Shown here in pieces: positions 1 through 14,237 of a DNA stretch of 64,000 nt. The stretch spans positions 31,873,005 to 31,937,004 of the forward strand of contig CM051005.1 of assembly GCA_027704905.1 (NCBI GenBank). Reading direction: 5' to 3'. The notes below the pieces were generated by a model. It saw nothing but the letters and a program-made list of their open reading frames with translations. It did not search any database and was not told where the DNA came from. Positions within the stretch are counted from its first letter, which is position 1. Every line of letters begins with the position of its first letter. A program made the translations under genes and the position numbers. The DNA is from Muraenolepis orangiensis (taxonomy: Eukaryota > Chordata > Actinopteri > Gadiformes > Muraenolepididae).

Positions 1-40
1 AGCCTCCACTGATCTATAAAACATCAACGTCTGACCGGTG

Positions 41-105
41 GAGCTGGCTGATAGCTGGCTGACAGCTGGCTGACAGCTGGCTGATAGCTGGCTGACAGCT
101 GGCTG
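41..105. repeat. Short tandem repeat, about 11-bp unit
   Basis: The unit agctggctgac, alternating with agctggctgat, repeats about six times just before the 5' edge of an L2 LINE. There is no coding potential of note. It may be a host minisatellite into which the LINE landed. Confidence 0.75.
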
Positions 106-140
106 TTACCATGGAAATGTTTACGTCACCCGCGGTAAAC

Positions 141-2941
141 AAGGCGAGGTGGAGGTCTAGCCGTGGTGTTTAAAAGCACATTCAACTGCCGCATTCTCAA
201 GTGTGATTATTTCTCCAGCTTTGAGGTACAGCTGATCATGTGTGACTTGGACACTCCTCTCCTAATCGTTCTTGTCTACCGTCCGCCAAGTAGTAAGAAC
301 TTTATTTCACAATTCTCTGACTTTCTCTCCAATACTGTGTCGAATCATGACAGAATTTTGATTGTTGGTGATTTTAACATTCATGTATGCTGCCCGTCAA
401 AGCCTATGGTGTCGGACTTTCTACACCTGATCGACTCGTTTGGTCTTGCTCAGCATGTCACTGACTCTACCCACAGACTAGGCCATACACTAGACCTAGT
501 GCTAACATCTGGTTTCCCAGTGTCTAATGTAAACACATTGAATGCATGCTCCTCTGATCATCTTGCTGTTGTGTTTACCCTGTCTCTGTCACTCCCCTCA
601 CCCGCATCCCCTCCCCCTGTATGTCTCTCTCGTAACATTAACACCTCGACTGCCAGTAAGTTCTCCTCTGCCTTCCTAGTTGCCCCTAACATCTCCACTA
701 TTGTAGCCCCTCCCTCCCACCTTAACACTGAAGAACTTACCTCCCTGTTCAACTCCGCCTGCCTCTCTGCCCTAGACTCTGTGGCCCCTCTTAGAAAGAA
801 AAAGCCTAAGCCTAAAGGACAACCCTGGCTCAATGATAACACCAGAGCCCAGAGAAAAGAGTATAGGAAGGCGGAGCGAAAGTGGAAACATGATAGACTG
901 CATGTTTCACTTGAAATGCTCAGAGACAGCCGTATTAATTATCAGGCTGCGGTTAAGGCGTCGAGAGTCACATACTTCTCCGGCCTCATCAACAGCTCTC
1001 ACAACCCCAGGACCCTGTTCACTACCATCAACTCTCTCATTAACCCCCCCCGTAGCACCCACCTGGATGTGTCCCCAACTAAGTGTGAGGAATTTTTAGT
1101 TTTTTTCACCACCAAAGTTGAGGACATCAGGAGGAACATCTCACCACCCACACGTAACCTAGCTCTCACTCTGGCCTGTTCATCCAACCTGCCCTGTTTT
1201 CAGCCCATCACTCTACCCACCCTCACAGAGATAGTTTCCTCTATGAAACCCGCTACCTGCCCCCTTGATACTGTCCCCACTGCTCTCCTGAAGCAGGTAT
1301 TTCACACAGTTGGTCCCAGCATCCTCTCCATTATTAACAGCTCCCTGGCAACTGGTACCGTCCCAACCTGCTTTAAACATGCAGTGGTACAGCCCCTTTT
1401 GAAAAAACCCAACCTAGACCCCACTCAGCTCATTAACAACAGGCCAATTTCCAAACTCCCGTTTCTTTCAAAATTAGCTGAAAAGGTCGTTCTGCGCCAA
1501 CTGTCTGCCTACCTGCAACAGAACGACATCCTAGAGATATTTCAGTCAGGGTTTAGAACTGGACATAGCACAGAATCTGCCCTCCTCAAAGTGTCCAATG
1601 ACCTACTCCTTGCTGCTGACAACCGTGACTGCTCTGTCCTGATCCTGCTTGATCTTAGCGCAGCATTCGACACTGTAGATCACATGATCTTGTTAGACCG
1701 TCTCCAACATGGAGTAGGTGTCAGTGGCACTGCTTTAGCCTGGTTATCCTCATATCTCACCAATAGAAGTTTTTCAGTCAACATCGGCAGTTCCTCCTCC
1801 TCCTCCGCCCCCCTCTCCTGTGGTGTCCCCCAAGGGTCCATCCTTGGCCCCATTCTATTCTCCCTTTACATGCTACCCCTTGGTGTTATCATTCGGAAGT
1901 ACAACATTTCTTTTCATTGCTACGCCGATGATACACAACTTTATATTTCCCTGAAACCCAATGACCGGTCCAAACTAGACAGTCTTATGTCCTGCCTAGA
2001 GGACATTAAATGTTGGATGGCACAAAACTTCCTCCAACTCAATGAAAACAAAAGTGAAATAATCCTATTTGGCCCCCCAGATTCTGTCACTTCCCTCACC
2101 AACAGTTTAGGCAACCTGTCCACCCTTGTCAAGCCCTATGTCAAGAACCTAGGGGTGATTTTTGACTCACAATTCAAATTTGACAGACAAGTGAATGCAG
2201 TAGTGAAGTCATGTTTTTTTCAAATTCGCATCATTGCCAGGCTCAAACCCCTTCTCTCCCCCGCAGACCTTCAAAAGATTATCCACGCTTTTGTTTCATC
2301 CCGCTTAGATTACTGTAACTCCCTCTATATCGGCATCAGCCAGTCATCTCTATCCCGCCTACAACTGGTTCAGAATGCTGCCGCGAGACTACTGACCGGA
2401 ACTCGTAGGAGAGACCATATCACCCCTGTCCTTGCCTCCCTTCACTGGCTTCCAGTCCGCCAAAGAATAGACTTTAAGGTTCTGTTGTTCGTGTTTAAAG
2501 CCCTGAATGGACTGGCCCCCTCCTACATCTCAGACCTCCTTTCCCCCTACTCCAACATCAGGTCCCTCAGGTCAGTTGATCAGAGGCTCCTGACGGTCCG
2601 GGGGTCTAATCTTAAGCTCAAGGGGGGCCGTGCCTTTGCTGTCGCAGCCCCTAACCTGTGGAACAGCATCCCCACCTCCATTAGGCTTGCCCCCTCGACT
2701 GAAACCTTTAAGTCTAGGCTCAAAACACACCTCTACTCCTTAGCGTTCCCCGATTCACCCTGACTTGTGCCCTGTTTCCCTGATTTGTCCCCCTGTTTAA
2801 CTGTGTGTTTCCAACTGTATTTTGTCTAAATGTGTAATGCTGTTTGTTTAGTGTTTGTTTTGATTCACTCTGTACAGCACTCTGGTTGACGTGTGTCATG
2901 TTTAGATGTGCTATATAAATAAATCTGATTGATTGATTGAA
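141..2941 (+). mobile_element. L2-clade LINE, 5'-truncated
   Basis: This non-LTR retrotransposon starts inside its endonuclease domain and runs to a typical L2 3' end, where the 3'UTR closes with ctatataaataaa followed by a (TGAT)n-type tail near 2909-2941. The 5' break near 141 fits incomplete reverse transcription. A second, diverged L2 fragment at 35.1-36.3 kb carries the complementary 5' part of the family. The long undamaged frame points to a recent insertion. I could not define a target-site duplication. Confidence 0.85.
163..2763 (+). CDS. L2 LINE ORF2: partial endonuclease plus reverse transcriptase
   Basis: The open frame is about 866 residues and extends upstream to about 139 without a natural ATG, so it is a truncated ORF2 and not a complete gene. 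The first 140 or so residues are the C-terminal half of an APE-type endonuclease, with motifs GDFNIH and SSDHLAV. The reverse transcriptase follows, with LLDLSAAFDTVDH, GVPQGSILGP and the catalytic YADDTQLY. The C-terminal region contains LHWLPVRQRIDFK, which is typical of L2/CR1 proteins. No stop or frameshift is visible in the whole segment. The product would nick and reverse-transcribe at target DNA if full length; this copy lacks the endonuclease start. Confidence 0.85.
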   Translation: MVFKSTFNCRILKCDYFSSFEVQLIMCDLDTPLLIVLVYRPPSSKNFISQFSDFLSNTVSNHDRILIVGDFNIHVCCPSKPMVSDFLHLIDSFGLAQHVTDSTHRLGHTLDLVLTSGFPVSNVNTLNACSSDHLAVVFTLSLSLPSPASPPPVCLSRNINTSTASKFSSAFLVAPNISTIVAPPSHLNTEELTSLFNSACLSALDSVAPLRKKKPKPKGQPWLNDNTRAQRKEYRKAERKWKHDRLHVSLEMLRDSRINYQAAVKASRVTYFSGLINSSHNPRTLFTTINSLINPPRSTHLDVSPTKCEEFLVFFTTKVEDIRRNISPPTRNLALTLACSSNLPCFQPITLPTLTEIVSSMKPATCPLDTVPTALLKQVFHTVGPSILSIINSSLATGTVPTCFKHAVVQPLLKKPNLDPTQLINNRPISKLPFLSKLAEKVVLRQLSAYLQQNDILEIFQSGFRTGHSTESALLKVSNDLLLAADNRDCSVLILLDLSAAFDTVDHMILLDRLQHGVGVSGTALAWLSSYLTNRSFSVNIGSSSSSSAPLSCGVPQGSILGPILFSLYMLPLGVIIRKYNISFHCYADDTQLYISLKPNDRSKLDSLMSCLEDIKCWMAQNFLQLNENKSEIILFGPPDSVTSLTNSLGNLSTLVKPYVKNLGVIFDSQFKFDRQVNAVVKSCFFQIRIIARLKPLLSPADLQKIIHAFVSSRLDYCNSLYIGISQSSLSRLQLVQNAAARLLTGTRRRDHITPVLASLHWLPVRQRIDFKVLLFVFKALNGLAPSYISDLLSPYSNIRSLRSVDQRLLTVRGSNLKLKGGRAFAVAAPNLWNSIPTSIRLAPSTETFKSRLKTHLYSLAFPDSP

Positions 2942-3223
2942 ACATTTACACAAAGTCTCTAACTGTCTGTGGCTGAAAAGAGGAACCGGAAGCCGGGAGG
3001 TGTGTGCGTGGGTGCGTGCGTGATAGAGAGCGACAAACCTAGTTGGTTGTTGCTTGTTAGTAAAGTAGACTTCTGTGTATGAGGGGGAGGTCTGTATTTG
3101 GGTTGTCCGCTGCTGGGTGAAGGTATTATATACAGTATATATAAAAAAACTTTATTCTATTTTTTTTTTTTATTTCTTTTAATTGGTTTTTATGATTTTT
3201 TGAAAAAGAACAACAATGACCCT
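2942..3223. other. Unique spacer, no gene seen
   Basis: Sequence between the L2 tail and the 27-bp minisatellite. It includes a short GTGCGTGC-rich stretch and a T-rich run near 3160-3180. I see no coding or RNA feature in it. Confidence 0.5.
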
Positions 3224-4094
3224 GACAGCCTAAACAGAGAGGTGTTAAGAGACAGCCTAAACAGAGAGGTGTTAAGAGACAGCCTAAACAGAGAGGTGTT
3301 AAGAGACAGCCTAAACAGAGAGGTGTTAAGAGACAGCCTAAACAGAGAGGTGTTAAGAGACAGCCTAAACAGAGAGGTGTTAAGAGACAGCCTAAACAGA
3401 GAGGTGTTAAGAGACAGCCTAAACAGAGAGGTGTTAAGAGACAGCCTAAACAGAGAGGTGTTAAGAGACAGCCTAAACAGAGAGGTGTTAAGAGACAGCC
3501 TAAACAGAGAGGTGTTAAGAGACAGCCTAAACAGAGAGGTGTTAAGAGACAGCCTAAACAGAGAGGTGTTAAGAGACAGCCTAAACAGAGAGGTGTTAAG
3601 AGACAGCCTAAACAGAGAGGTGTTAAGAGACAGCCTAAACAGAGAGGTGTTAAGAGACAGCCTAAACAGAGAGGTGTTAAGAGACAGCCTAAACAGAGAG
3701 GTGTTAAGAGACAGCCTAAACAGAGAGGTGTTAAGAGACAGCCTAAACAGAGAGGTGTTAAGAGACAGCCTAAACAGAGAGGTGTTAAGAGACAGCCTAA
3801 ACAGAGAGGTGTTAAGAGACAGCCTAAACAGAGAGGTGTTAAGAGACAGCCTAAACAGAGAGGTGTTAAGAGACAGCCTAAACAGAGAGGTGTTAAGAGA
3901 CAGCCTAAACAGAGAGGTGTTAAGAGACAGCCTAAACAGAGAGGTGTTAAGAGACAGCCTAAACAGAGAGGTGTTAAGAGACAGCCTAAACAGAGAGGTG
4001 TTAAGAGACAGCCTAAACAGAGAGGTGTTAAGAGACAGCCTAAACAGAGAGGTGTTAAGAGACAGCCTAAACAGAGAGGTGTTAAGAGACAGCC
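3224..4094. repeat. 27-bp minisatellite, about 32 near-identical copies
   Basis: The unit begins gacagcctaaacagagag and continues gtgttaaga (27 bp). It repeats about 32 times with essentially no variation that I can see. Because 27 is a multiple of three and the unit lacks stops in several frames, long artificial frames appear on both strands; one plus-strand frame reads DSLNREVLR repeated. There is no sign of a real gene around it. The near-perfect uniformity suggests recent expansion or homogenisation. Confidence 0.97.
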
Positions 4095-4197
4095 CAGTGG
4101 TATGAGGACATACAACAAGGAGGTGAGCCGGTGTGGGCTGGCAGCTCCTAGCCAGCATCACCTCCCCTTCCCCCCGCAACCCCTAACAGGTAGGGAT

Positions 4198-5230
4198 GGA
4201 AAGATGTCACGCAAAGTAAGAAATACAAATACAAAAACAAGACATAAACCAACAGCTTAAATAAAAAAAGACATAAGCTAGACAAACAGAAAACAAACTA
4301 AACAAATTAAACAAGAAGGGATGGGGGAGGGGGAAGGGGGGCATCTAATTATCTTCTGAGTGAATGGCGGTCCTATCTAAATAATCAGCAAAGGGCCTCC
4401 AGGTCTTCTCGAAGGAATCCTTGGGGTCCCCAAGTGAGAACCTGATCTTTTCGAGTTTAATGTGATTTAGGATCTCCTTGAGCCAGCTATTGTGTGAGGG
4501 GGGAGAGCATGCTTCCACTTAAATAAAATCAGTCTCCTGGCAAGTAAGGTTGTGTAGGCTAAGACACGCCGCTTTGTTGGTGGGATTCCAAATAAAGGCG
4601 TGAGAGGATGGGGGCTGAGGCTCAGGCCCAGCACTATCCCCAGTGGGTTAAAGATTGGACCCCAGAAGCCGGATAAGGTCGGGCAGGACCAGAACATATG
4701 AGTGTGGTTAGTGGGTGACTGTTTGCACCTGTTACAGGTGTCGCCGGTGCCCGAGTATATTTTTGCCAGTCGAGCATTCGTGTAGTGTACTCTGAAAATA
4801 ACCTTGCACTGCAGCAAGCCATGTCTAGCACACATGGATGCCGAGTGGACTAGTTTTTGAATTTGGTCCCACTGGTTGTCTAGTATTGTCTAGTATTGGC
4901 CCCCCTATCTCTTGCTCCCATGTCTGTTTCAGCTGGGCCGCCGGGTCCGGTGTAAGGGAGTCGATGGAGTCGATGGAGATGGAGATGGAGTGTTTCTGAG
5001 CGGGGTCTAGGGCGGGTAGAGCATCGGTTGGAGACCCGGTGGGTGATTAGGGAAGTGAGGGTCCTGAGGTTTAATGAAGTGTCTAACTTGAAGAAAACGA
5101 AAAAAGTGAGATGTGGGCCGGTCAAACCTAGAGGAGATATATTTATTTTTAATCAATTATTATTCATGCCTAAAGGGGAGGTATCCAGGAGGGCAGGGAA
5201 TGGGAGTAAGAGAAGGCAGGATGGGTGTTT
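4198..5230 (-). mobile_element. L1-clade LINE, 5'-truncated 3' fragment
   Basis: Minus-strand reading gives the C-terminal part of a fish L1/Tx1-type ORF2. The segment 4835-4467 contains a zinc-knuckle-like pattern (CNRCKQ...HTHMFWSCP) and the terminal RRLILFKWK motif seen in L1 ORF2 ends. Upstream, in a shifted frame at about 5220-4880, lies the stretch that precedes this domain. The frames do not connect, so the copy is decayed. The 3'UTR lies at 4460-4198. Confidence 0.7.
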
Positions 5231-5430
5231 GGGTTCTGTACTTTGTACATAATATCAAATACATTTCATATTATGTACTTAATATGAAATGTGTTTGATG
5301 AAATCGAGTGTATCTGCACCCCATTGGTTAACAAAAAAAACACATAAATAAATAAATGAATAAGTAGACATTTATCAAAAGGAGTAGCTGAAAGTAAAAA
5401 GACAAGAAGCTCCAAACATCCAAAGCACAA
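5231..5430. other. Spacer downstream of receptor A
   Basis: AT-rich sequence between the L1 remnant and the receptor A 3' end. It includes a short imperfect inverted repeat (catttcatattatgtac / gtacttaatatgaaatg) at about 5262-5292. No gene is seen. Part may be the receptor A 3'UTR. Confidence 0.4.
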
Positions 5431-5439
5431 ACCTGACAT

Positions 5440-5484
5440 TCATCTTGCCCAAGCCAGGTAGAAGGGGATTGAACCGGCAACCTT

Positions 5485-5487
<3 letters not shown>
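5440..5487 (-). repeat. tRNA-derived SINE-like fragment at the receptor A stop codon
   Basis: Reading on the minus strand, the stop codon is followed at once by AGAAGGTTGCCGGTTCAATC. This matches the B-box consensus of tRNA promoters (GGTTCAATCC at 5474-5464) and the usual context of fish tRNA-derived SINEs. The same block follows the stop in the receptor B tail (near 42238-42228) and in the tail fragment at 15895-15905. No A box or cloverleaf is visible, so it is not a tRNA gene. The SINE identity is an inference. Confidence 0.4.
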
Positions 5488-8733
<3,246 letters not shown>

Positions 8734-9012
8734 GTTCTGTAACGCGTTCTGGTCTGACTGAAGAGGAAGATAAACAGTTAGTGTTTTGTTCAGTGGTTCT
8801 CATCCCCTGGTGGTGTCACGGGACATCACCTCACAAGGGTCGCCAAATGGGTCTGGGAAATGTTTAATGTTAAACAAAATCATCATATTAATAATCAGAA
8901 TATTAATAGATTGTTTATGAATATTTACCTTCCCGTGTGTCTTCAGGTGAAACATGTGATGTCTGAATATATCAGCAGACACGTAGTCAGGTTCTGAACC
9001 CCGCCCCCTAAT

Positions 9013-9044
<32 letters not shown>

Positions 9045-9049
9045 CACAC
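9013..9049. repeat. (CA)n microsatellite
   Basis: Short CA run upstream of receptor A. The paralogous position upstream of receptor B (49653-49809) carries a much longer CA run. Confidence 0.9.
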
Positions 9050-9471
9050 TAAACTCCTCCATGTTGGTTCTTCAGTTCAAACCAGTACGTCTCATCTGTT
9101 CCGTGGTGATTATTAAAGCGTTAATGTGAAGCAGCACTACGACATAAAACACATCGTTTGAGCAATCATACGCCCCCAAAATAACATAAACGATCTAGGA
9201 GCCAAATATGATCCATCCAATTGTTTTTGAAAAAATTAAAATTACCGTATTGACCCGAATATAAGACGGGTTTTTTTTCCAAGAAAAAAATCTGAAAAAG
9301 AGGGGTCGTTTTATAATCGGGGTTTAGACTTTTCGATGTACCGTAATTGCACATGTAATTGCACAACAACAGATCGCGCCAAACGAGTGTTCCGAGACAC
9401 CGCGCGACACTTAAAGTAACTCAAAGTCTTAAAGTAACAGTACATAAAAACAGTTACCTGGAGAGATAGAA

Positions 9472-9807
9472 ATGGAGAGACACAGCGACCAACTTGAAAA
9501 AAGTGGCTCAAAAGTAGGGCAAGTTAATAAACAGGAGAGACGAATTTACGATGCCAATTTTAAGATAATGGTGATAAACGAAGCAGAGACATCAAACACC
9601 TGTCATTGCGACGCAGGACAAGCCCAGCGCCTGCCCTCAGACTCCAGAGAGAAGCTACTGTCTTATCAGCGATATGTGATCAAGTTAAGGAAGAAGCACT
9701 CATACCCCCTTGATCAGATGGGCAATGCTGATCAAACGCCTGTGTATTTTGACATGCCAACATCTGTCACTGTGGATAAGAAAGGCAACAAATCAGTGAT
9801 CTACTGA
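9472..9807 (+). pseudogene. Pogo/Tigger transposase, N-terminal fragment
   Basis: 111-residue frame matching the region before and at the start of a pogo-type DDE domain. GNADQTPVYFDMP contains the first catalytic aspartate. The frame stops after SVIY at a tandem GATCTACT duplication that the copy at 46 kb also has. About 60 bp later a hAT-like element interrupts the gene, and the rest of the catalytic domain is missing. It is non-functional as it stands. Confidence 0.75.
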
Positions 9808-10883
9808 TCTACTGGAAACGAGAAGAGCCGAGTAACGGTCATGTTAACGCGCCTCGCAGATGGGACTGTCCAGTGGCGGCTCGTCCATAGGGGCGCAGGG
9901 GCGCCGCCCCACCTGGTTGAGAGAGGAAAAAAAAAAAAGGTTTGGAGGTAGGTACCAAATTTGATAGGCAATGTAGCCTATCAAGGGTCAAGGTTTTGAG
10001 GTGGGTACCAAATTTGATAGGCAAATGTAGCCTATCAAGGGTCCTGAATACGATCTCTGGGAGCGCATTTCATTGCGCCCGAACAAGGAAACCAGTCACG
10101 CATGCGCCACTCAAATTGAGTGGCGCATGCGTGAATGCGTGAGCAAAGAAAACCAGTCACGCATGCGCAATTCATAGCCTAGTTGAATCTAGTTATTTGT
10201 AAAGCCTGTACTGCTCTGCTCTCAGTTCGCGTCTTGCTGTCTGAGGAAAGGTACGTTGTTGTTTGTTTTTGTCCCGATTATAGTTTTACATTTATTTTTA
10301 TTGTGGACGATGTAAACGTAAAGTAAAGGGGATAAGAAATGTTGGTCTTGCTGTATAAACATGCAGCTTGTGTCATTTGTATGTAAACGGTGTGGATTGG
10401 GGTTTTGTAAGTTTATCGTGGACACGTGCTTCCCCAATGCTAGCTACAGGGTCCTCCGTGTGTTTGTCTGCTAATATAGGCTGTGGTCGAATGTATTAAG
10501 CATTTGTATTCTATTTAATTAGTTAAATTCAGAAGCATTTGTTAATGAGTCAGTTCTTGCTGCGTCTTGCTGTCTGAGGAGAGGAGATTGAGACCCGTGT
10601 GTGTGGGTGAGACCTCATGTTGCAAGTTTGTTCTTTTTTTGTTCTGTACAGGACACAGCCATTACACTAGCTACCATGGAGAATTCTGTCAAATCCCTCA
10701 AAGCAACACCATTTGAAAGACGAACACTGCAAGAAAAACTCAGAGTGAAAGAGTTTGGACCTCATCAGCCTGACATCAGCATTCAGCAACCAGCAACAGA
10801 CAGAATAAGGCTATATATTCGGTCGTTTTCCAGAACCTGGTTTGCTAAGTGGTTCTTGTATAGCATAGGTACATAGATTAAAC

Positions 10884-13800
10884 TAAGGTGGCCAGATTTT
10901 CTAAATTAAAACCGGGGACATTTTGAGTTTTGCGGTCAATATATCATTAACATATCCAATTTTCTTCACTTTTAAAGAAAAAAGGGGGACAATTCTGGTT
11001 CAATGTAATTCGAAAATGTTAACTGTTGTGCTGTAATAAACTGATGTGTAGACATACTGATACAACTGTGTACTAACTAATTACCATAAATGCACTAACT
11101 AATTAATGAAATCTTTCCGAAAATCTGATTTCAATACCATGGTAAGTGCGGAGTAAAGTATTAACTCACTTATTGAGTTTTCCATAGTTAATAACAAAAC
11201 ATTTTCAAACTACATAGGTTATAGCCTCAAGTTTATTTGATAATTAACATATGTACAAGATATATAGAGACAACAGACAAGTAACACTAGCAGAATGACA
11301 CACTATCAAAGACACTTCAACAGAGAGACACAACTGTCAAACACAATATGACAGACACACTGGGACAAACAGATAAAACAAAGCCAGAACTGTCCCATCT
11401 GTATCTGTCCTGGTATTCTGGATGGAATAAGATCAAAAGAGAACATGAGAAAAGGAAAATACTGAGATAATACATGTAAAATACTTAACAATATAATAAA
11501 TAAGATGAGATTTCTAAGTACATAAAAACTTCTACTAACCTAATCTCTGTACTTTTCAGAAGAGTGAATTTTCTTTAAGATTGCTTTGTCTTTGGCCAGC
11601 TTCTCCATGAACTCCTGGCAGGGGAAGTTGAAGTTTGTTTTCACAACAAGCATGGCCTTGATGGTAGGAATAGTGAACCTATTTCTTGCTGCTGTCCATA
11701 CATCATTCATTTGGGAGAACACTCTTTCAACTGGTGCATTACTCCCAGGTAGGCACATAACCACCGACGCTAACCTTGCCAGGTTATTGAATGGGATTTC
11801 GTTGTCTTGGAAGTGGGTAACCACCTTGCTCCATCTGTGATTAAGCGGTGTCTCAGATTCTTTCCACTCTTCAAGTGTTCCTCCCTTCAGGAACTCATGC
11901 AGGCCAGTGACCTCATCAAACAATTCATCCTCATTGATCTTGACATTGGGGCATTTTTCTTGCAGTGTGGCCGCTGCCTTCTGAATCTCTTCACGCTGAG
12001 GTTGCCTTTTCAGAAGGAGACAATGCAAATCCTTGAGATCATCTGTGTGCTTTCCCCATGCTTGCAAGTAGTTGACAGCTGTAGTGAAGAATGATTGGGA
12101 TGTTTTGAGAAAGCTCGCTTTTTTCATTGCTCCATTTTCCTCCAGTTCTCTCAGAAGCCCTCGGACCAAAACTGGAATGAAGTTATCGTCACTTCTTGCA
12201 GTCAACTTTGCCTCAAAGCTTTTCAATATTGCAGCTGACTCCACAGCACAGCGGTCTTGGCCTTCAAGCATTTTGATTGTGTCACTGAATATGGACAGGT
12301 TTCCATGGACAAAGGCCAGCCAAAGTTCAGTCAGAGGATCTTGGAATATTTTTTGCAGGACAGCTGGGCACTTTTCTTCAGAGAGGAAAAATGATTTCAA
12401 GGGCAAATACATTTTCAGCACTCTCTCTAGAGCTGGGAGCATAGACAACCAGCGAACATTGCAGTGTCTTAAGATGTTATGGTACTCCTGGCCAACAAAC
12501 TCACAAAAGCCCTTTAGTCTTTCTACTCTGACGGTGAAAATGTGAAAATAACCAAATATCTTTGTAAGAAGGTACTCAACATCAAGGGGAATCATATCCA
12601 AAGCTGTTCTGGCCGTGTTATGAATAATGTGTGCAGGGCAACCTAAGCCAATGACCTCCCGCTGCAGAGCATTTTTAACTTTGGTATGGACATTGACCCT
12701 CCCCAGTCTATTCAGTCCTCCAAAATTTGTATTTGTGTTGTCAGCAGAGAATGCCACAACTTTGTTTTCCAGGTTGAATTTTTGGATAACACCAAGGACC
12801 TCAGCTGCAATTTCCTCTGCTGTTTCTCCTTTGAGTTCAACAAAATCGAGTAGTTTTGTTTCCACTGATGTGCTATCATGTATCTTACAATATCTTACTA
12901 ATATTGGCAGCAGCTTTACATGTCCATGATTGGATGCATCAATGGACAGAGACACAAATTCCACCTGGTCTAGGTCCTGTGTTACCAAGGTAGTTGCCCA
13001 TGGTGCTAACACGTTACTCACTATGGCATCGCATTTTGTCCTAGCACATGTACATTTTGATTCATAAAGCTTCCTTGTCAGTTGTGCTGTGCAATCCATA
13101 GATCTGAAACTATGATTGTGTCGCAAAGTGTGGTATGCAAAGACAGCTTCCTGCACAGCTAGATCGTATTCTTCCTGGGAAGGGTCTACCTTCTTGAAGA
13201 ATGTGGTGACAGAGGGCACACCAGCACGGGCAATGAGAGAGGCTTTATGCTTTTTTGTCTGTTGATGTTCTATTACTGCTGTTCTTCCTCCACTGGCAAC
13301 TGAAAATGTTGAATTACAAATGGTACAGTAAACCATTGTATCATCTTGACCACCTGGGCGTATGAATGAAAATTCTTTCCTCATATTGTCATTTAAGTGA
13401 CATTTTCGTTTCTTGGAAAGAGCCATTGCACATTTTTTTCTGCTCTTTGTCACTATCCTTGTATACTCTTCGTACTCTGTTAACTTTTTCTTCCCCTCCA
13501 AACTTTCTCCCTTTTCTTCTTTCTTCCTTTCCTTCTCTTCCTCACTATTGTACAATGTCTTTGCTTCTTTATCTTTATTCCGGTTTTTCCCTTCTCATTC
13601 TGTTCTTCCTCTCTGATATTTAAAAAGAGATAGTACATTATTAGATACACTTGGGTTAACAGTCACATTGTTTTTGTCAATTTATAAATTTCATTCTGCT
13701 ACTCCATTGAACCACTGATTCAACTTACCCCAAGGCCCATGGTTCACTTTTCCCCATAGCCACCATTTTAGAAAAAATAGCCTAGCTTAAAAATTCAGTC

Positions 13801-14237
13801 ATCTTTATCTTAATGATTCACATGGTTTAATACGCTGCCAACACATCAACATATACAATAATATATGTTTTTAAACCTGGATACATTTTGTTTGACATGA
13901 CAGCCGATATAGCTGACATCTAGAAAATGTACTTTGACAAGCAAAAAACGTTTTTTTGTAAAAATGTTTACTTACCAAACCACAATGAGCATCTCTCTGT
14001 CACAGCCAAAGAGAAATGGGAGGAGCTTGCATAATTGCATAAACACGATTGCATAAACACGATTGAGCCGTATACTGTTTACCCAGTGTTTCCTTACATG
14101 AAACGTTTTATTTCACCTTGCTATGTGTTTTTAACGTATATTAAAAAACGGGGACATTTCCGGGGACAGTTTCAACCGGGGACAGGCCAATAAAAACGGG
14201 GACTGTCCCCGGAAAACGGGGACGTCTGGTCACCCTA
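10884..14237 (-). mobile_element. Autonomous-looking hAT transposon (family 2)
   Basis: A 3354-bp element with ends TAAGGTGGCCAGA and the complement of TAGGGTGACCAGACGTC, flanked by the 8-bp duplication GATTAAAC (10876-10883 and 14238-14245). The family 1 copy at 43569-45218 keeps a single GATTAAAC at the same place (near 44265), which is direct empty-site proof. It encodes a full-length transposase on the minus strand. Subterminal GGGGAC motifs recur at both ends, which is common for transposase binding sites. Confidence 0.9.
11540..13555 (-). CDS. hAT transposase with BED zinc finger
   Basis: The open frame is 671 codons. The first 42 residues are low-complexity, rich in Lys and Glu; a likelier start is the internal Met beginning MALSKKRKC. 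A BED-type finger follows (CTICNSTF...HQQTKKHK, residues about 78-105). The RNase H-like hAT core includes LSIDASNHGH and FSADNTNTNFGG. The C-terminal dimerisation region is PGSNAPVERVFSQMNDVW with RNRFTIPTIKAML. Length and motifs fit a complete hAT transposase, which cuts and joins DNA in the nucleus. No stops or frameshifts are visible. It lies within intact terminal repeats and a target duplication, so the element may be active or recently so. Confidence 0.9.
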   Translation of the reverse strand: MYNSEEEKERKKEEKGESLEGKKKLTEYEEYTRIVTKSRKKCAMALSKKRKCHLNDNMRKEFSFIRPGGQDDTMVYCTICNSTFSVASGGRTAVIEHQQTKKHKASLIARAGVPSVTTFFKKVDPSQEEYDLAVQEAVFAYHTLRHNHSFRSMDCTAQLTRKLYESKCTCARTKCDAIVSNVLAPWATTLVTQDLDQVEFVSLSIDASNHGHVKLLPILVRYCKIHDSTSVETKLLDFVELKGETAEEIAAEVLGVIQKFNLENKVVAFSADNTNTNFGGLNRLGRVNVHTKVKNALQREVIGLGCPAHIIHNTARTALDMIPLDVEYLLTKIFGYFHIFTVRVERLKGFCEFVGQEYHNILRHCNVRWLSMLPALERVLKMYLPLKSFFLSEEKCPAVLQKIFQDPLTELWLAFVHGNLSIFSDTIKMLEGQDRCAVESAAILKSFEAKLTARSDDNFIPVLVRGLLRELEENGAMKKASFLKTSQSFFTTAVNYLQAWGKHTDDLKDLHCLLLKRQPQREEIQKAAATLQEKCPNVKINEDELFDEVTGLHEFLKGGTLEEWKESETPLNHRWSKVVTHFQDNEIPFNNLARLASVVMCLPGSNAPVERVFSQMNDVWTAARNRFTIPTIKAMLVVKTNFNFPCQEFMEKLAKDKAILKKIHSSEKYRD

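Noticed and set aside
3098..4179. Three long frames over the 27-bp array (about 330 codons each)
   Set aside because: They arise because the unit is a multiple of three and stop-free in several frames on both strands; there is no conserved protein or gene context.
9942..10142. Small frame in the hAT-like element
   Set aside because: Short, no motif, and not kept in the sister copy.
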